DNA from: an uncultured Chitinophaga sp.
GTDB lineage: Bacteria; Bacteroidota; Bacteroidia; Chitinophagales; Chitinophagaceae
Assembly: GCF_946479755.1 (NCBI RefSeq)
Contig: NZ_CAMLHC010000001.1
Span: 690,730-754,729, forward strand
Direction of reading: 5' to 3'
DNA length: 64,000 bases
The stretch's first letter is position 1. Each line of letters starts with the position of its first letter. The position numbers were made by a program, and so were the translations under genes. The notes below the pieces were generated by a model. The model saw only the letters and a list, made by a program, of their open reading frames with translations, ran no database searches and was not told the DNA's origin. This document shows positions 33,809-43,300 of the stretch, in pieces.

Positions 33809-34456
33809 ATGGACATTGAACAATACAAACAGCAATTTGACGAGCAGGACGCAGTGGGATGGGACTGTATCGACGGCGCCATGGAAAAGCTTTACCCGGG
33901 GCAGGAACCGAAGCATTACGCCCCCGGTTTATACTATGCATTGGGTGGCGACAATCCCCTGGATGGCATCAGTGTTTATGAAAGCAGTCAGCAGGCCGAT
34001 CATCTGCATTTTGTGACTTACGGTTTTTCTGAGCTTTATTATGACGAAGAGGCCGCAGGCGGAGAATTCAGCAAATTCGGCTTTGAGCTTACGTTCAGGC
34101 TGAAGAAAACCACAGCAGCAGAAGATCCTAACTGGGCCTGTAACCTGCTGCAGAATATTGCCAAGTACGTGTTCAGTTCCGGCAGATGGTTTGAGGAGTT
34201 TCATTTTATTCCGGCCAACGGACCTATCAGGCTGGAATATGATACGGACATTACGGCGCTGGCTTTTATAAAAGATCCGGAGCTGGGGACCATCACTACG
34301 CCGCACGGCGATGTCACTTTCCTGCAAATGGTCGGTATCACCACCAAAGAATACGAGTCCCTGATGCAGAACCCCACCACAGCGGAATGCGAGCAACTGC
34401 TGCAACGGCTGCGGGCTAACAATCCACTGCTGATCACGGACCTCGACAGAAAATAA
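33809..34456 (+). CDS. Suppressor-of-fused (SUFU) domain protein
   Basis: A 215-residue protein of the bacterial SUFU family: DGAMEKLYPGQEPKHYAP, YALGGDNPLDGISVYESSQQADHLHFVTYGFSELYYDEEA, then FELTFRLKK and FLQMVGITTKEYESL. Bacterial SUFU proteins are recognised immunity proteins of polymorphic toxins. It is the last gene of the run starting at 32436 and is followed by a strong terminator (34493). No nearby toxin or secretion gene supports a local partner. Confidence 0.85.
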   Translation: MDIEQYKQQFDEQDAVGWDCIDGAMEKLYPGQEPKHYAPGLYYALGGDNPLDGISVYESSQQADHLHFVTYGFSELYYDEEAAGGEFSKFGFELTFRLKKTTAAEDPNWACNLLQNIAKYVFSSGRWFEEFHFIPANGPIRLEYDTDITALAFIKDPELGTITTPHGDVTFLQMVGITTKEYESLMQNPTTAECEQLLQRLRANNPLLITDLDRK

Positions 34457-34492
34457 CGTAATTTTTACCCGTATATGTTAAAGCGGGATAAG

Positions 34493-34522
34493 AGCCGGCC
34501 TCCAGGGGCCGGCTTTTTTTTT
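34493..34522 (+). terminator. Terminator of the immunity-like operon
   Basis: AGCCGGCC (34493-34500) pairs perfectly with GGCCGGCT (34507-34514), followed by nine T. It separates the immunity-like genes from the next ECF operon. Confidence 0.9.
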
Positions 34523-34543
34523 GCAAAAATTACGGATGAGGTA

Positions 34544-34571
34544 AAACTTTTTCAAAAATCATCCCGTATCT
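34544..34571 (+). promoter_or_regulatory. Predicted ECF promoter of the sigma/RskA operon
   Basis: AAACTTTT (34544-34551), 9 bp, then ATCCCGTATCT (34561-34571). The same two blocks with the same spacing recur before the ferritin-like pair at 35978. AAC and CGT are 17 bp apart, as in ECF promoters, implying autoregulation by the adjacent sigma factor. Confidence 0.65.
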
Positions 34572-34596
34572 AATACCATCTGAGTGGATAATAGTA

Positions 34597-35139
34597 TTGA
34601 AGGAGCTACCAACATATACCGAACAAGCGTTAATTACTGCGTTGAAACTACGCAGGGAGGAGGCTTTTAACTACCTGTATGATCACTACGCCGCCGCTTT
34701 AAACGGCGTCATCCGCAACATCATCCCGGAAGAGCATACCGCAACGGACCTCTTACAGGAGGTATTCATTAAAATATGGCGACAGATAGACCATTATGAT
34801 CCTGCGAGAGGCAGATTGTATACCTGGATGTTTACCATCGCAAGGACCGCGGCCATCGATCATGTGCGCAGCAAAAGCTGGCAAAACGGTCTACGGAACA
34901 GTGAACTGACCGAAGGTAGTCAGCAATTGCCCGATCAGCGTACACTTCCTTCCGATGAGCTTGGCTTACGCAACATTGTACATACACTGAAGGATGAGCA
35001 TAAGGCGGTACTGGAACTATCTTACTTCCAGGGCTATACGCAGGAAGAAATCGCCCGGTTGATCAATATCCCTGTAAACACTGTCAAGACAAGAATCCGG
35101 GCCGCTATTTTGCAACTGAAAAAAAAGATAAAAAGGTAA
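34597..35139 (+). CDS. ECF sigma factor (RskA-coupled)
   Basis: A 180-residue ECF sigma factor: region 2 (FNYLYDHYAAALNGVIRNI, ATDLLQEVFIKIWRQIDHYDPARGRLYTWMFTIARTAAIDHVRSK, split by eye) and region 4 (KAVLELSYFQGYTQEEIARLINIPVNTVKTRIRAAI). The only start near the beginning of region 2 is TTG at 34597, preceded 27 bp earlier by the predicted ECF promoter; no ATG is available before residue 80. The RskA-like anti-sigma gene starts 1 nt after its stop, so expression is coupled. Likely target besides itself: the ferritin-like pair at 36071. Confidence 0.85.
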   Translation: MKELPTYTEQALITALKLRREEAFNYLYDHYAAALNGVIRNIIPEEHTATDLLQEVFIKIWRQIDHYDPARGRLYTWMFTIARTAAIDHVRSKSWQNGLRNSELTEGSQQLPDQRTLPSDELGLRNIVHTLKDEHKAVLELSYFQGYTQEEIARLINIPVNTVKTRIRAAILQLKKKIKR

Positions 35140-35140
35140 C

Positions 35141-35938
35141 GTGGATATCAAGGCATACATAGAAAGTGGCATCATTGAGAGCTATGTCTTAGGCTTAGCT
35201 ACTCCGCAGGAAGCGGATGAGCTGCAGCGTTTAAGCCAGACCTATCCTGAAATAACAACAGCGGTTGCCAGGTGTGAGCAGTGGCTCCGCGAAACGTCAG
35301 ACCGGTATGCCATACCGGTCCCGGAGACGCTGAAAGCGCAACTGCTTGTCCGCCTGGAGCATGAGTTTCAACCAGTGGAGCAGGCACCTCCGGTGCGCCA
35401 TTACCAGGGGGGACTGTTTAAATATGCTGCTGCCGTATTACTATTATTGCTCACTGTCAGCGGGTTACTGAATGTGTATCTGTACAGCAGCTACCGGAAA
35501 GCCAGCCGTGATTTTGTACAGCTTCAATCCGCGACCGATATGATGGCTGCAGATAACAAAGCTTATCAGGCAAAGCTGGCCGTTCTTGAACAAGATCTGC
35601 GATTTATCACCGCACCCGGAACATTAAAAGTGATGCTGGCCGGTGTTGCTGGCAGAGAAGATCACCAGGTTACCCTTTACTGGAACATACAAACGAAAGA
35701 AGTATCTCTGATAGCCAGTCGTCTGCCTGCCCCTGCGCCGGGAAAACAATATCAGTTATGGGCAATCGTTGATGGGAAGCCTGTATCAGCAGGGCTGTTG
35801 ACGCAACGCTGTGTCGATCTGTGCCTGTTGGCGCCCGTTCAACAGGCACAGGCATTTGCTATCACCCTCGAAAAGGCAGGTGGAAGCGCTGTGCCCACAT
35901 TAGACCAGATGGTTGTCTCAGGTAAAGTGAATGCCTGA
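35141..35938 (+). CDS. RskA-like anti-sigma factor
   Basis: A 265-residue membrane protein with a GTG start 1 nt after the sigma stop. The cytoplasmic part (1-90) has IESGIIESYVLGLATPQEADELQRL, an RskA-type sigma-binding head without a zinc-binding HxxxCxxC motif. One transmembrane helix (YAAAVLLLLLTVSGLLNVYLY, about 90-112) is followed by a short coiled coil and the RskA C-terminal domain (APGTLKVMLAG, LYWNIQTKEVSLIASRLPAPAPGKQYQLWAIVDGKPVSAGLL). Such factors are destroyed by regulated proteolysis to free sigma. The inducing signal is unknown. Confidence 0.9.
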   Translation: MDIKAYIESGIIESYVLGLATPQEADELQRLSQTYPEITTAVARCEQWLRETSDRYAIPVPETLKAQLLVRLEHEFQPVEQAPPVRHYQGGLFKYAAAVLLLLLTVSGLLNVYLYSSYRKASRDFVQLQSATDMMAADNKAYQAKLAVLEQDLRFITAPGTLKVMLAGVAGREDHQVTLYWNIQTKEVSLIASRLPAPAPGKQYQLWAIVDGKPVSAGLLTQRCVDLCLLAPVQQAQAFAITLEKAGGSAVPTLDQMVVSGKVNA

Positions 35939-35977
35939 ACGAAATTATTCTCTCCTTCGAAAAAAAATATGCAGGTC

Positions 35978-36005
35978 AAACTTTTAGTGGAAATATCCCG
36001 TACCT
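35978..36005 (+). promoter_or_regulatory. Predicted ECF promoter of the ferritin-like operon
   Basis: AAACTTTT (35978-35985), 9 bp, then ATCCCGTACCT (35995-36005), matching the block pair at 34544 in 8 of 8 and 10 of 11 positions. The leader to the ATG at 36071 is about 60 nt. Confidence 0.65.
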
Positions 36006-36070
36006 GGTAATGTGTTTTCGTTTTATTTAGTTCGTCATCCTGATTAATAAATCTATCTAATTATTTTCTT

Positions 36071-36781
36071 ATGGAAAACTTACATCCGGTTTTGCCCCCT
36101 TCGGGCAATGATGACCGCTTATTGCCTGATAAGCTGGGCAGGAGGAAATTCCTTGCCTATTGTGGCCTGGCGGCATCGGCCGCTACACTGGCAGCTTGTA
36201 AAAAGGATAAGGATAACGACAACATGCCGCCTGCGGGCAGCATTGACCTGGGGACGGGAGACATCGGCATTCTCAATTACGCCTTTGCATTGGAACAACT
36301 GGAAGCGGCCTTCTACACGCAGGTGGTTGCGAGCCCTTATTCCGGAATAACTCCCGGTGAGCTTTCCTTGCTGACTGATATCCGGGACCATGAAGTAGCG
36401 CACCGTGAGTTTTTTAAAGCGGCACTGGGGACCAAAGCGATCGTGAACCTTGAGGTCAACTTCTCCGCTGTCAATTTTGGGAGCAGGGATAGTGTGCTGG
36501 GCACTGCCAAAGCCTTTGAAGATCTCGGTGTGTCTGCCTATAACGGCGCGGGGCAATTAATAACGGACCCTGCTTACCTGTTGCTGGCAGGAAAAATCGT
36601 GTCGGTGGAAGCGCGTCATGCTGCCCTTATTCGTGATCTGATCAGCAATGGTTCTTTTGCAGACAATACTGTCGTTAATGCCAACGGCCTGGATTTGGCG
36701 AGCGGGCCGGCTGATGTACTGATGGCAGCGAAACCATTTTTGAAATCAGTATTGTACGCAGGGAATTTGCCTACAGCGTAA
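36071..36781 (+). CDS. Exported ferritin-like lipoprotein (Ferritin_2 family)
   Basis: A 236-residue protein of the dessication-related ferritin-like family. A twin-arginine-type leader (GRRKFLAYCGLAASAATLAAC) ends in a lipobox, LAAC, so it is probably a Tat-exported lipoprotein. The four-helix bundle follows: ILNYAFALEQLEAAFYTQVV, DIRDHEVAHREFFKAALG, and AGKIVSVEARHAALIRDLIS; Glu and His pairs (LEQLEAAF, DHEVAH, VEARHA) are in place to bind a dinuclear metal centre. The second ferritin-like gene follows. It is preceded by the predicted ECF promoter, which ties it to the sigma/RskA pair. Confidence 0.85.
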   Translation: MENLHPVLPPSGNDDRLLPDKLGRRKFLAYCGLAASAATLAACKKDKDNDNMPPAGSIDLGTGDIGILNYAFALEQLEAAFYTQVVASPYSGITPGELSLLTDIRDHEVAHREFFKAALGTKAIVNLEVNFSAVNFGSRDSVLGTAKAFEDLGVSAYNGAGQLITDPAYLLLAGKIVSVEARHAALIRDLISNGSFADNTVVNANGLDLASGPADVLMAAKPFLKSVLYAGNLPTA

Positions 36782-36810
36782 TGCCTGTTTCATCTCAAAA
36801 AACTAAAGTC

Positions 36811-37623
36811 ATGAACATACAAAATATCCTCTCGGAAATAGAACAGTTTGATCCTGAGGTGTACGACCGCTTTGACACCCGCCGGGCTGCGATGCGGCAG
36901 TTTAGCCGCTGGGGTGGCAGGCTGGCGCTGGCGGCGGTGCCTTTTGCACTGGGCAGCATGTTTAAAAAAGCATATGGTCAGTCCTCCGGAGGCAGCATCA
37001 CAGCCGTACTCAACTACGCCCTGACGCTCGAGTACCTGGAAGCGGAGTTTTATACGAAAGGCGCGGCTTCAGGGGTGGTGCCTGCCGGAACACCGGCAGT
37101 AGGCGCTATCAACACTATCCGCGATCATGAAAACGCTCACGTGGTTTTCCTGAAAAATACCCTCAATGCCCTGGGCGCCACGCCGGTGTCCAAACCGACC
37201 TTCGACTTTACCGCCGGTGGAGCATTCGCGAATATATTCACCAATTACGATACCTTTCTGGCGGTGGCACAGACTTTCGAAGATACCGGCGTAAGGGCAT
37301 ATAAAGGCAGAGCGGGAGAGCTGATCAGCAGCCATGCCGTGCTCACGGCAGCATTGCAGATACATTCCGTTGAGGCCAGGCACGCGTCTCACATCCGCCA
37401 GATGCGGAAAGCAAGAGGCGCTAATCTGAAGCCCTGGATTACCGGTAAAGACACAGGAGGAATAGGAGCGGCTGTGCAGGCCAGTTATAACGGCGAAGAA
37501 CTAACGAGCCAGGCAGGCGTCGATATCACCAAATTTGTGAGTGCCAACGCTGCCAGCGAAAGTTTTGACGAGCCTCTTAACGCTGACCAGGTACTGGCTA
37601 TCGTGAAACCTTTTATCGTATAA
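36811..37623 (+). CDS. Exported ferritin-like protein (Ferritin_2 family), second copy
   Basis: A 270-residue paralogue of the preceding gene. The head MNIQNILSEIEQFDPEVYDRF is followed by an RR-type membrane leader (RRAAMRQFSRWGGRLALAAVPFALG), then the bundle: VLNYALTLEYLEAEFYTKGAA, TIRDHENAHVVFLKNTL, and ALQIHSVEARHASHIRQMRK, with the metal-ligand Glu/His pattern conserved. It has no lipobox Cys, unlike its neighbour. An ATG at 36781 overlapping the previous stop is an alternative start, but 36811 matches the family opening. A long terminator hairpin lies after it. Function in the family is unproven; redox or desiccation stress is plausible. Confidence 0.85.
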   Translation: MNIQNILSEIEQFDPEVYDRFDTRRAAMRQFSRWGGRLALAAVPFALGSMFKKAYGQSSGGSITAVLNYALTLEYLEAEFYTKGAASGVVPAGTPAVGAINTIRDHENAHVVFLKNTLNALGATPVSKPTFDFTAGGAFANIFTNYDTFLAVAQTFEDTGVRAYKGRAGELISSHAVLTAALQIHSVEARHASHIRQMRKARGANLKPWITGKDTGGIGAAVQASYNGEELTSQAGVDITKFVSANAASESFDEPLNADQVLAIVKPFIV

Positions 37624-37651
37624 ACCATCATTTCTCACGGCGATCCATGGA

Positions 37652-37697
37652 AAAGGGCTGCACCAAAAGTAAAACTTTTGGCCAGCCCTTTATAATT
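37652..37697 (+). terminator. Terminator of the ferritin-like operon
   Basis: AAAGGGCTG / CAGCCCTTT (37652-37660, 37683-37691) encloses CCAAAAGT / ACTTTTGG, giving a nearly continuous 17-bp stem with an AAA loop, followed by TATAATTA. The run of T is short but the stem is strong. Confidence 0.75.
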
Positions 37698-37778
37698 ACA
37701 TAGAGCGGCAGCGTGCCGTGGATGATGTAGGATCACTGCTGACCTGCCTCTACGGCGCGCATTGGGGTAGTGATACCT

Positions 37779-38486
37779 TTATTTCGACGTTGTTATTTTG
37801 ATAACAGGCGTATAGTTGTAATACCCGGCGGGGTTGTCTGCCCCGCCAATACGGGCGGCAGCCCTGATGTAGTACACAGCGCCGGCTTTGAGGCCGGTAA
37901 ACGTTTTCTCGTACGTGGTGGCCTCCACAGTGGCATCGGGCACGTTTTGCACGTCCTGTATGTCATTGAGTGTATAGCTGTTGACATCAATCCCTTCGGT
38001 AGTGCCGATGACAGCTGCCAGCCTTGAGATTTTCTGCGTATTGCCATTGTGTTTAACACTATACTTCACGGTTACACTGTTGTTCGTGACATTGCCGGTG
38101 ACTGCCGTTACTTTCAGGAATGGCGTCACCGGGATGTCTTTTTGTGTACTGGCAGCAATATCCACTACCAGGGTATCCCTGTAATAGAATGGTCCTTCTG
38201 CCACGATACGGTATTTCCCGGTAAAGAGCAGGTTGTTGGCGAAGGAGCCATCGGGATGTACTGCTGTATTAACCGGATTAGGATTGCTGCTGCTGTAGCC
38301 TACCTGGTAATAGCGGATCACGGCGCCGTTAAAGGTTTGTACGGGCACGGCTTCGTTGGTTTTGACATCTGTAAGACGGCCCTGTATGCTGGCGTCGGGC
38401 GCGGCGTAATTATCTTTCTTGCAGCTGGTGAGCACTGTGCCGCCCAGCAGGAGCGCCATACAGCTGTTGATGATATGTTGTTTCAT
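37779..38486 (-). CDS. DUF3823 surface lipoprotein of SusCD locus 2
   Basis: A 235-residue lipoprotein (lipobox LTSC, Cys21). The mature part has two beta-sandwich domains: residues 33-125 (ASIQGRLTDVKTNEAVPVQTF, VHPDGSFANNLLFTGKYRIV) and an Ig/Fn3-like half with YTNYTPVIKITTSK-type closing. This is the DUF3823 architecture, nearly always the third gene of a susC-susD-DUF3823 set and probably an accessory ligand-binding protein. It lies 22 nt after susD. Confidence 0.85.
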   Translation of the reverse strand: MKQHIINSCMALLLGGTVLTSCKKDNYAAPDASIQGRLTDVKTNEAVPVQTFNGAVIRYYQVGYSSSNPNPVNTAVHPDGSFANNLLFTGKYRIVAEGPFYYRDTLVVDIAASTQKDIPVTPFLKVTAVTGNVTNNSVTVKYSVKHNGNTQKISRLAAVIGTTEGIDVNSYTLNDIQDVQNVPDATVEATTYEKTFTGLKAGAVYYIRAAARIGGADNPAGYYNYTPVIKITTSK

Positions 38487-38508
38487 GTGTTGGTCCTTTT
38501 TGTTTTAG

Positions 38509-40302
38509 TTAGAAACCCGGGTTTTGCACGAGGTTGCTGTTCTTATCGATCTCACCGGTAGGAATACGCTGATAGTACATCCGGGAGAGGAAGGTGCGGG
38601 TGTTTTTCGGCGCCGGCACGATCTGGAAGGTGTATTTCATATCAGCCGGGGATTTCCCGTTTTCCCACATGAGCCAGGGATACAGTGCATGGAACTGCGT
38701 ATTGTTCAGCAGGTCGGTAGCAATGCGCCAGCGGCAGATGTCCCACCATCTGTGGTTTTCGAAGGCCAGTTCTACCTGGCGTTCGTGGCGTACCTGGTCG
38801 CGGGTAACGCTGCCGAGGGTTTTAATGCCTGCGCGGTCGCGCAGCTGGTTGACGGCATTCAGCGCATCGGCTGTCTTGCCTAATTCAATAGCGGCTTCGG
38901 CATAGTTCAGCAGTACCTCTCCATAACGGAATACGATCCACGGTGTGGTAGAACGCCCATCTGCCAGCCGGTTGACAGGGTCCATGAATTTTTTTACATA
39001 AAAACCTGTCTTGGTAGGATCACCGCTGAGCAGCGGGCCGTCCTTGCCTACGCGGGGGATGCTGTTGGCGCCGCTGCCATAGGTATCTGTGAGGTTAGCG
39101 GCGGTGAACTGCACGCCGTTGTCTGTCACACCTCTTCTCAGTTCCACAACGCCGCCCTGCCAGGGAGCGCCTGGGTACAGGATGCTGGCCAGGAAGCGGG
39201 GATCTTTGTCTTTAAACAGATCGGCGGTGTTGTTGTAAACGATAGGGTTGCCGGCGGCGTCGTTTATTTTCAGTTTGCCCGGCGTGCCGTCGGTGTATTC
39301 GAAGCTCTCCACCAGCTCCAGCGTCGGATTGGTAGCGCAACCGTAGTCGACTTTAAAACTCTGCGGCGCGTTGTAGAAGTCGAAGCCATGCGCCAGGTCA
39401 GGCGACTGGTAAGTCTTCACAAAAATGACTTCTTTGTTTTTATCAAGGTCGGCGCCGGTTAAAAACAGCTGCTGGAAGTTGGTGGTCTTATCACCGTTGC
39501 CGTTAAACAACTGGAACTTCCCGGAGTTGATGATCGTCTGTGCGGCGTCATAGGCTTTCTGCCAATAGCCGTCGGCGTTAGCGGCTATACCAACTACGCC
39601 GCCGAGTTGCACGGAGCCGTATTTAGCGATAGACGCGGCATACAGCATGGCCCGGCATTTTAAGGCGAGGGCGGCGTAACGGGTAGCGCGGTAGCGGTTG
39701 TCTGCATTGTGGGCTTCCGGCAGCTGGCCGGTGACTGCGTCCAGCTCGGAGGCGATGAAGTCATATACTTCCTGCTCTTTGTTACGTGGTACTTTCAGTG
39801 CTTCGAGATCACCGTTGTACTGCTGTACTTTGGTAATCAGCGGCACGCCGCCGTAACGTTTCACGAGGGAGAAGTAATAGAACGCCCTGACAAAGCGTGC
39901 TTCTGCGAGGAAGCCGGCTTTTTGTTCTTCGGAGATATTTTTGGCATTAGGGATTTTTTCGATGAAATCGTTGACGTTTCTCACGTAGTTGTACTGCCAC
40001 CAGGCGAACATTTCATCGCCAAGGATGGGATCGAGCGTGGCGCCCCAGCTGTAGGAACGTACCGCCTCGTCGGTGGCCTGGCTGGGAAAAGCGGCCTGGT
40101 TGCCCTCTACCCAGTAGTCGAAGGCTTCTGTTTGCATCCGGCTGTAAAGGTTGGCTGTAAGCGCCTGTACACCGGAAACGGAACCGTAGGCGGCATCATC
40201 GGAGATGATGTCCTGTGCTTTTCTTTCCAGGAAATCTTTATTGCAGGAAGCCGACAAGGTGAGCAGCAGTGCAAAGGATATATGCTTATGTATTTTTCTC
40301 AT
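38509..40302 (-). CDS. SusD/RagB nutrient-binding lipoprotein, locus 2
   Basis: A 597-residue SusD homologue with lipobox (LTLSASC, Cys20), N-terminal KDFLERKAQDIISDDAAYGSV, TPR helices (AEARFVRAFYYFSLVKRYGGVPLI), and the C-terminal signatures WIVFRYGEVLLNYAEAAIE, VRHERQVELAFENHRWWDICRWR and RIPTGEIDKNSNLVQNPGF. It is longer than the locus 1 homologue by about 75 residues, mostly in the loops between TPR helices. It lies 18 nt after susC and 22 nt before the DUF3823 gene. Confidence 0.95.
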   Translation of the reverse strand: MRKIHKHISFALLLTLSASCNKDFLERKAQDIISDDAAYGSVSGVQALTANLYSRMQTEAFDYWVEGNQAAFPSQATDEAVRSYSWGATLDPILGDEMFAWWQYNYVRNVNDFIEKIPNAKNISEEQKAGFLAEARFVRAFYYFSLVKRYGGVPLITKVQQYNGDLEALKVPRNKEQEVYDFIASELDAVTGQLPEAHNADNRYRATRYAALALKCRAMLYAASIAKYGSVQLGGVVGIAANADGYWQKAYDAAQTIINSGKFQLFNGNGDKTTNFQQLFLTGADLDKNKEVIFVKTYQSPDLAHGFDFYNAPQSFKVDYGCATNPTLELVESFEYTDGTPGKLKINDAAGNPIVYNNTADLFKDKDPRFLASILYPGAPWQGGVVELRRGVTDNGVQFTAANLTDTYGSGANSIPRVGKDGPLLSGDPTKTGFYVKKFMDPVNRLADGRSTTPWIVFRYGEVLLNYAEAAIELGKTADALNAVNQLRDRAGIKTLGSVTRDQVRHERQVELAFENHRWWDICRWRIATDLLNNTQFHALYPWLMWENGKSPADMKYTFQIVPAPKNTRTFLSRMYYQRIPTGEIDKNSNLVQNPGF

Positions 40303-40320
40303 GACGGATAATTAAGTGGA

Positions 40321-43300
40321 TCAGAATTGCAGGTTCATGCCCAGGGTGAGTACACGTTGCTGCGGATAGTATTTACCGTTACCCGCCGCGTTGGTGTCGT
40401 CGTTAGTGGGCATTTCCGGGTCAATGAATTTCAGGTTGTCGAATGTGAGCAGGTTCTGTGCGGAGAAATAGAACCGCACCTGTTCAATACCGGCTTTAGA
40501 CCGCATCGGTCTGGGCAGGGAGTAGCCCAGTTCCACGGTTTTCAACCGGAGATAAGACGCGTCTTTCAGCCAGAAGGAGGATACGCCTTTGTTGTTGTCG
40601 AGGCCATTGGCGACGGTAGACGGATATTTGCCCGGTACCCATTCGCTCTGCGGGTTGTACGGATCTTTGCGGTGCCAGCGGTCGGTGAAGTAGGCAAAGG
40701 CGTTGGAGCCATTGCTGAACGGGTCTCTCATGGCGCCATCTATGAGGATGTTGTAGTTGGCGGCGCCCTGGAACAGCATGGAGAGACTGAAACCTTTCCA
40801 GGTGGCGGCCAGATTGAGGCCGTAGAATAATTCCGGGGTGTTGCCGCGGCCGATTACTTTACGGTCGTTGCCGTCGATGATACCGTCGCCGTTGAGATCT
40901 TCATATTTGAGATCGCCGGGCTTGAGGGTGGTATTGCCTTTGCGGTCCTGGATGGCCCAGCCGGCAATCTCTTCCTGGCTCTGGAACTGACCGATGGCAT
41001 TGTAACCCCAGATCATGTTGCTCCACCTGTCGTTGTTATTGTCTTTCCAGTTGGCGAAGGCGTTGGTGGAGCTGGCGCGTTCCTGGTACAGATTACGTGT
41101 GCGCGTCCAGGTGATATTGGGTGATACGTTCAGTACCACGTCGCCGATTTTTTTATTGTAGCCCAGTACCAGCTCGAAGCCCTGTGTGCGGTCGCTGTTC
41201 AGGTTTTCGGCCGGCAGTCCGGCGCCATAAGTGCCGGGAAGGGAAAGCACTCTTTGTGCGAACAGGCCGGTACGTTTGCGGGAGAAGAAATCCAGTTCTA
41301 CGGTGAACATATTCTGCAGGAACCCTGCTTCAAACCCGATATTGGCGGTGGTGGCGTTGAACCAGGTGATAAGCGGGTTGGGCAGCCCGGAAGGGGTCAG
41401 TCCACCTACGATATTTTTACCGAAGATGTAGCCGCCATCCGGATAGCGGTAGCCGGTAAGGTATTGGAACGGGTCGGCGGAGCCGTCGTCGCCCATCTGG
41501 CCCCAGGAGCCCCTGATCTTGAGGTTATTGACCAGGCGGGTCATATGCTGGAAGAAAGCCTCATCGCTCATTCTCCATCCGGCTGATACGGTAGGGAAGA
41601 AACCCCAGCGGTGATCGGGCGCCAGTTTATAGGAGCCGTCGTATCGGAAGCCCAGTTCCAGCAGGTAGCGGTCTTTATAATCGTAGTTCACCCTTCCTAC
41701 ATAGCCCATGTAAGCGGCTTCGCTGGCTTTACCGTTGTTGTTTTTGTTGGTGTTGGCGCCGGCAAAAAGCTGGTCCAGCGCGTCCAGCATAAATTCGCGG
41801 TAAGCTTCGAACTGGCTGCCGGTTGTTTGCCGTTGTTCAAACAGGAGCAAGCCTTTGAGGTGATGGTCGTGCGCCAGCGTTTTGGTATAGTTGAGTGACA
41901 GCTGCATCAGGGTGTTTTCTTCCTGCACTTCATCCTGCCGCAGGTTAGTAGGTGCGTTACCGATATAGCCGACATCGTATTTATTCGTAGCGGCGTTATA
42001 GTTATACAGGTTAAATTGTTTTACCCATTTTTTGTTGTTGGCGGTGCCGGACTGGTAGGAGTAGAGGGCTTTTGCGCTCAGGCCGTCCACGAAGGGAACA
42101 TCGTAGGTAAGGGATGCGATGCCGCTCAGGTATTTGTATTTCTGAGCGGAATATCCTGAATAGTCACTGTTCATGGAAGCCAGCACGTTATGGCTGAAGT
42201 TGGTTATGGCATAGTAGTCCGGGTTGCCGTTGGCATACAGCGGGTAGGTAGGATAGGCGCGTTGCACCTGGTCCATCAGCGTTACGGTTTCGGCGGCGGG
42301 GTAGTGGCGGTTTTCGAGGCGGCCGCCCAGGTTGAGTTCTGCGGTGAGCCGTTTGTTGATTTTAGTGCTGATGTTGCTGCGGAAGTTGTAGCGGTTGAAA
42401 CGGGTATCGCCGCTTTTCCACATACCTTGCTGGTTGAGATATCCGAGGGAGAAGAAGTAGCGGGTGGATTCCGTGCCGCCGGTGACGTTTACGTTATGGT
42501 ACTGCTGCGGTGTGTTTTTACGGATAGCGGCATTGTACCAGTCGGTGCTTTCGTAGCCGGGCTGGCTTTCACGGTATTTTTGTACTTTATCGGCGCCGTA
42601 TACGGGCGCGAGGCCCTGGTTGAGCTGCGATTCGTCTGTCAGCTCCGCGAATTCAGCGGCGTTGACATAACGGGGATAGCGGGTATTGCTCTGGAGGCCG
42701 AAGTAGGTGTTGTAGGTGATTTTCGGTCTGGACACGTTTCCCCGTTTGGTGGTGACCAGCACTACGCCGTTGGCGGCTTTGATGCCATATACCGCGGCGG
42801 CGGCGTCTTTGAGGATAGAGATGCTTTCTATCTCAGAAGGATCGAGTTGTTCGAAGGTGGAGGGTACGCCGTCCACGATGACGAGGGCCGCGCCGAAGCC
42901 TCTGATATCGATGCGCGAGCCGTCTTTGCCGGGTTCGCCACTGTTCTGTACGGCGCGGATGCCCGGGAGCCTGCCGGCGAGGGCGTTGCTGACGTTGGTG
43001 ACAGGGGATTTGGCGATTTCCTGTCCTTTTACGGAGGCGACGGATCCGGTGATGTTCACTTTTTTCTGTGTGCCGTAGCCTACTACCACCACCTGGTTGA
43101 GATCACTGATGGCCTGTGTGAGGGTAACCTGGAGGGTGGTCTGGCTGCCCACAACGATTTCACGGGGCGTGTAGCCAACGAGGGAGAACATGAGTACGTC
43201 TGTTTCGCGGACTTCCAGTGTAAACGTTCCGTTTTCGTCAGTATGCGCGCCTCGCTGAGTGCCTTTGATACCGACGCTGACGTAGGCCAGCGGGGTCCCT

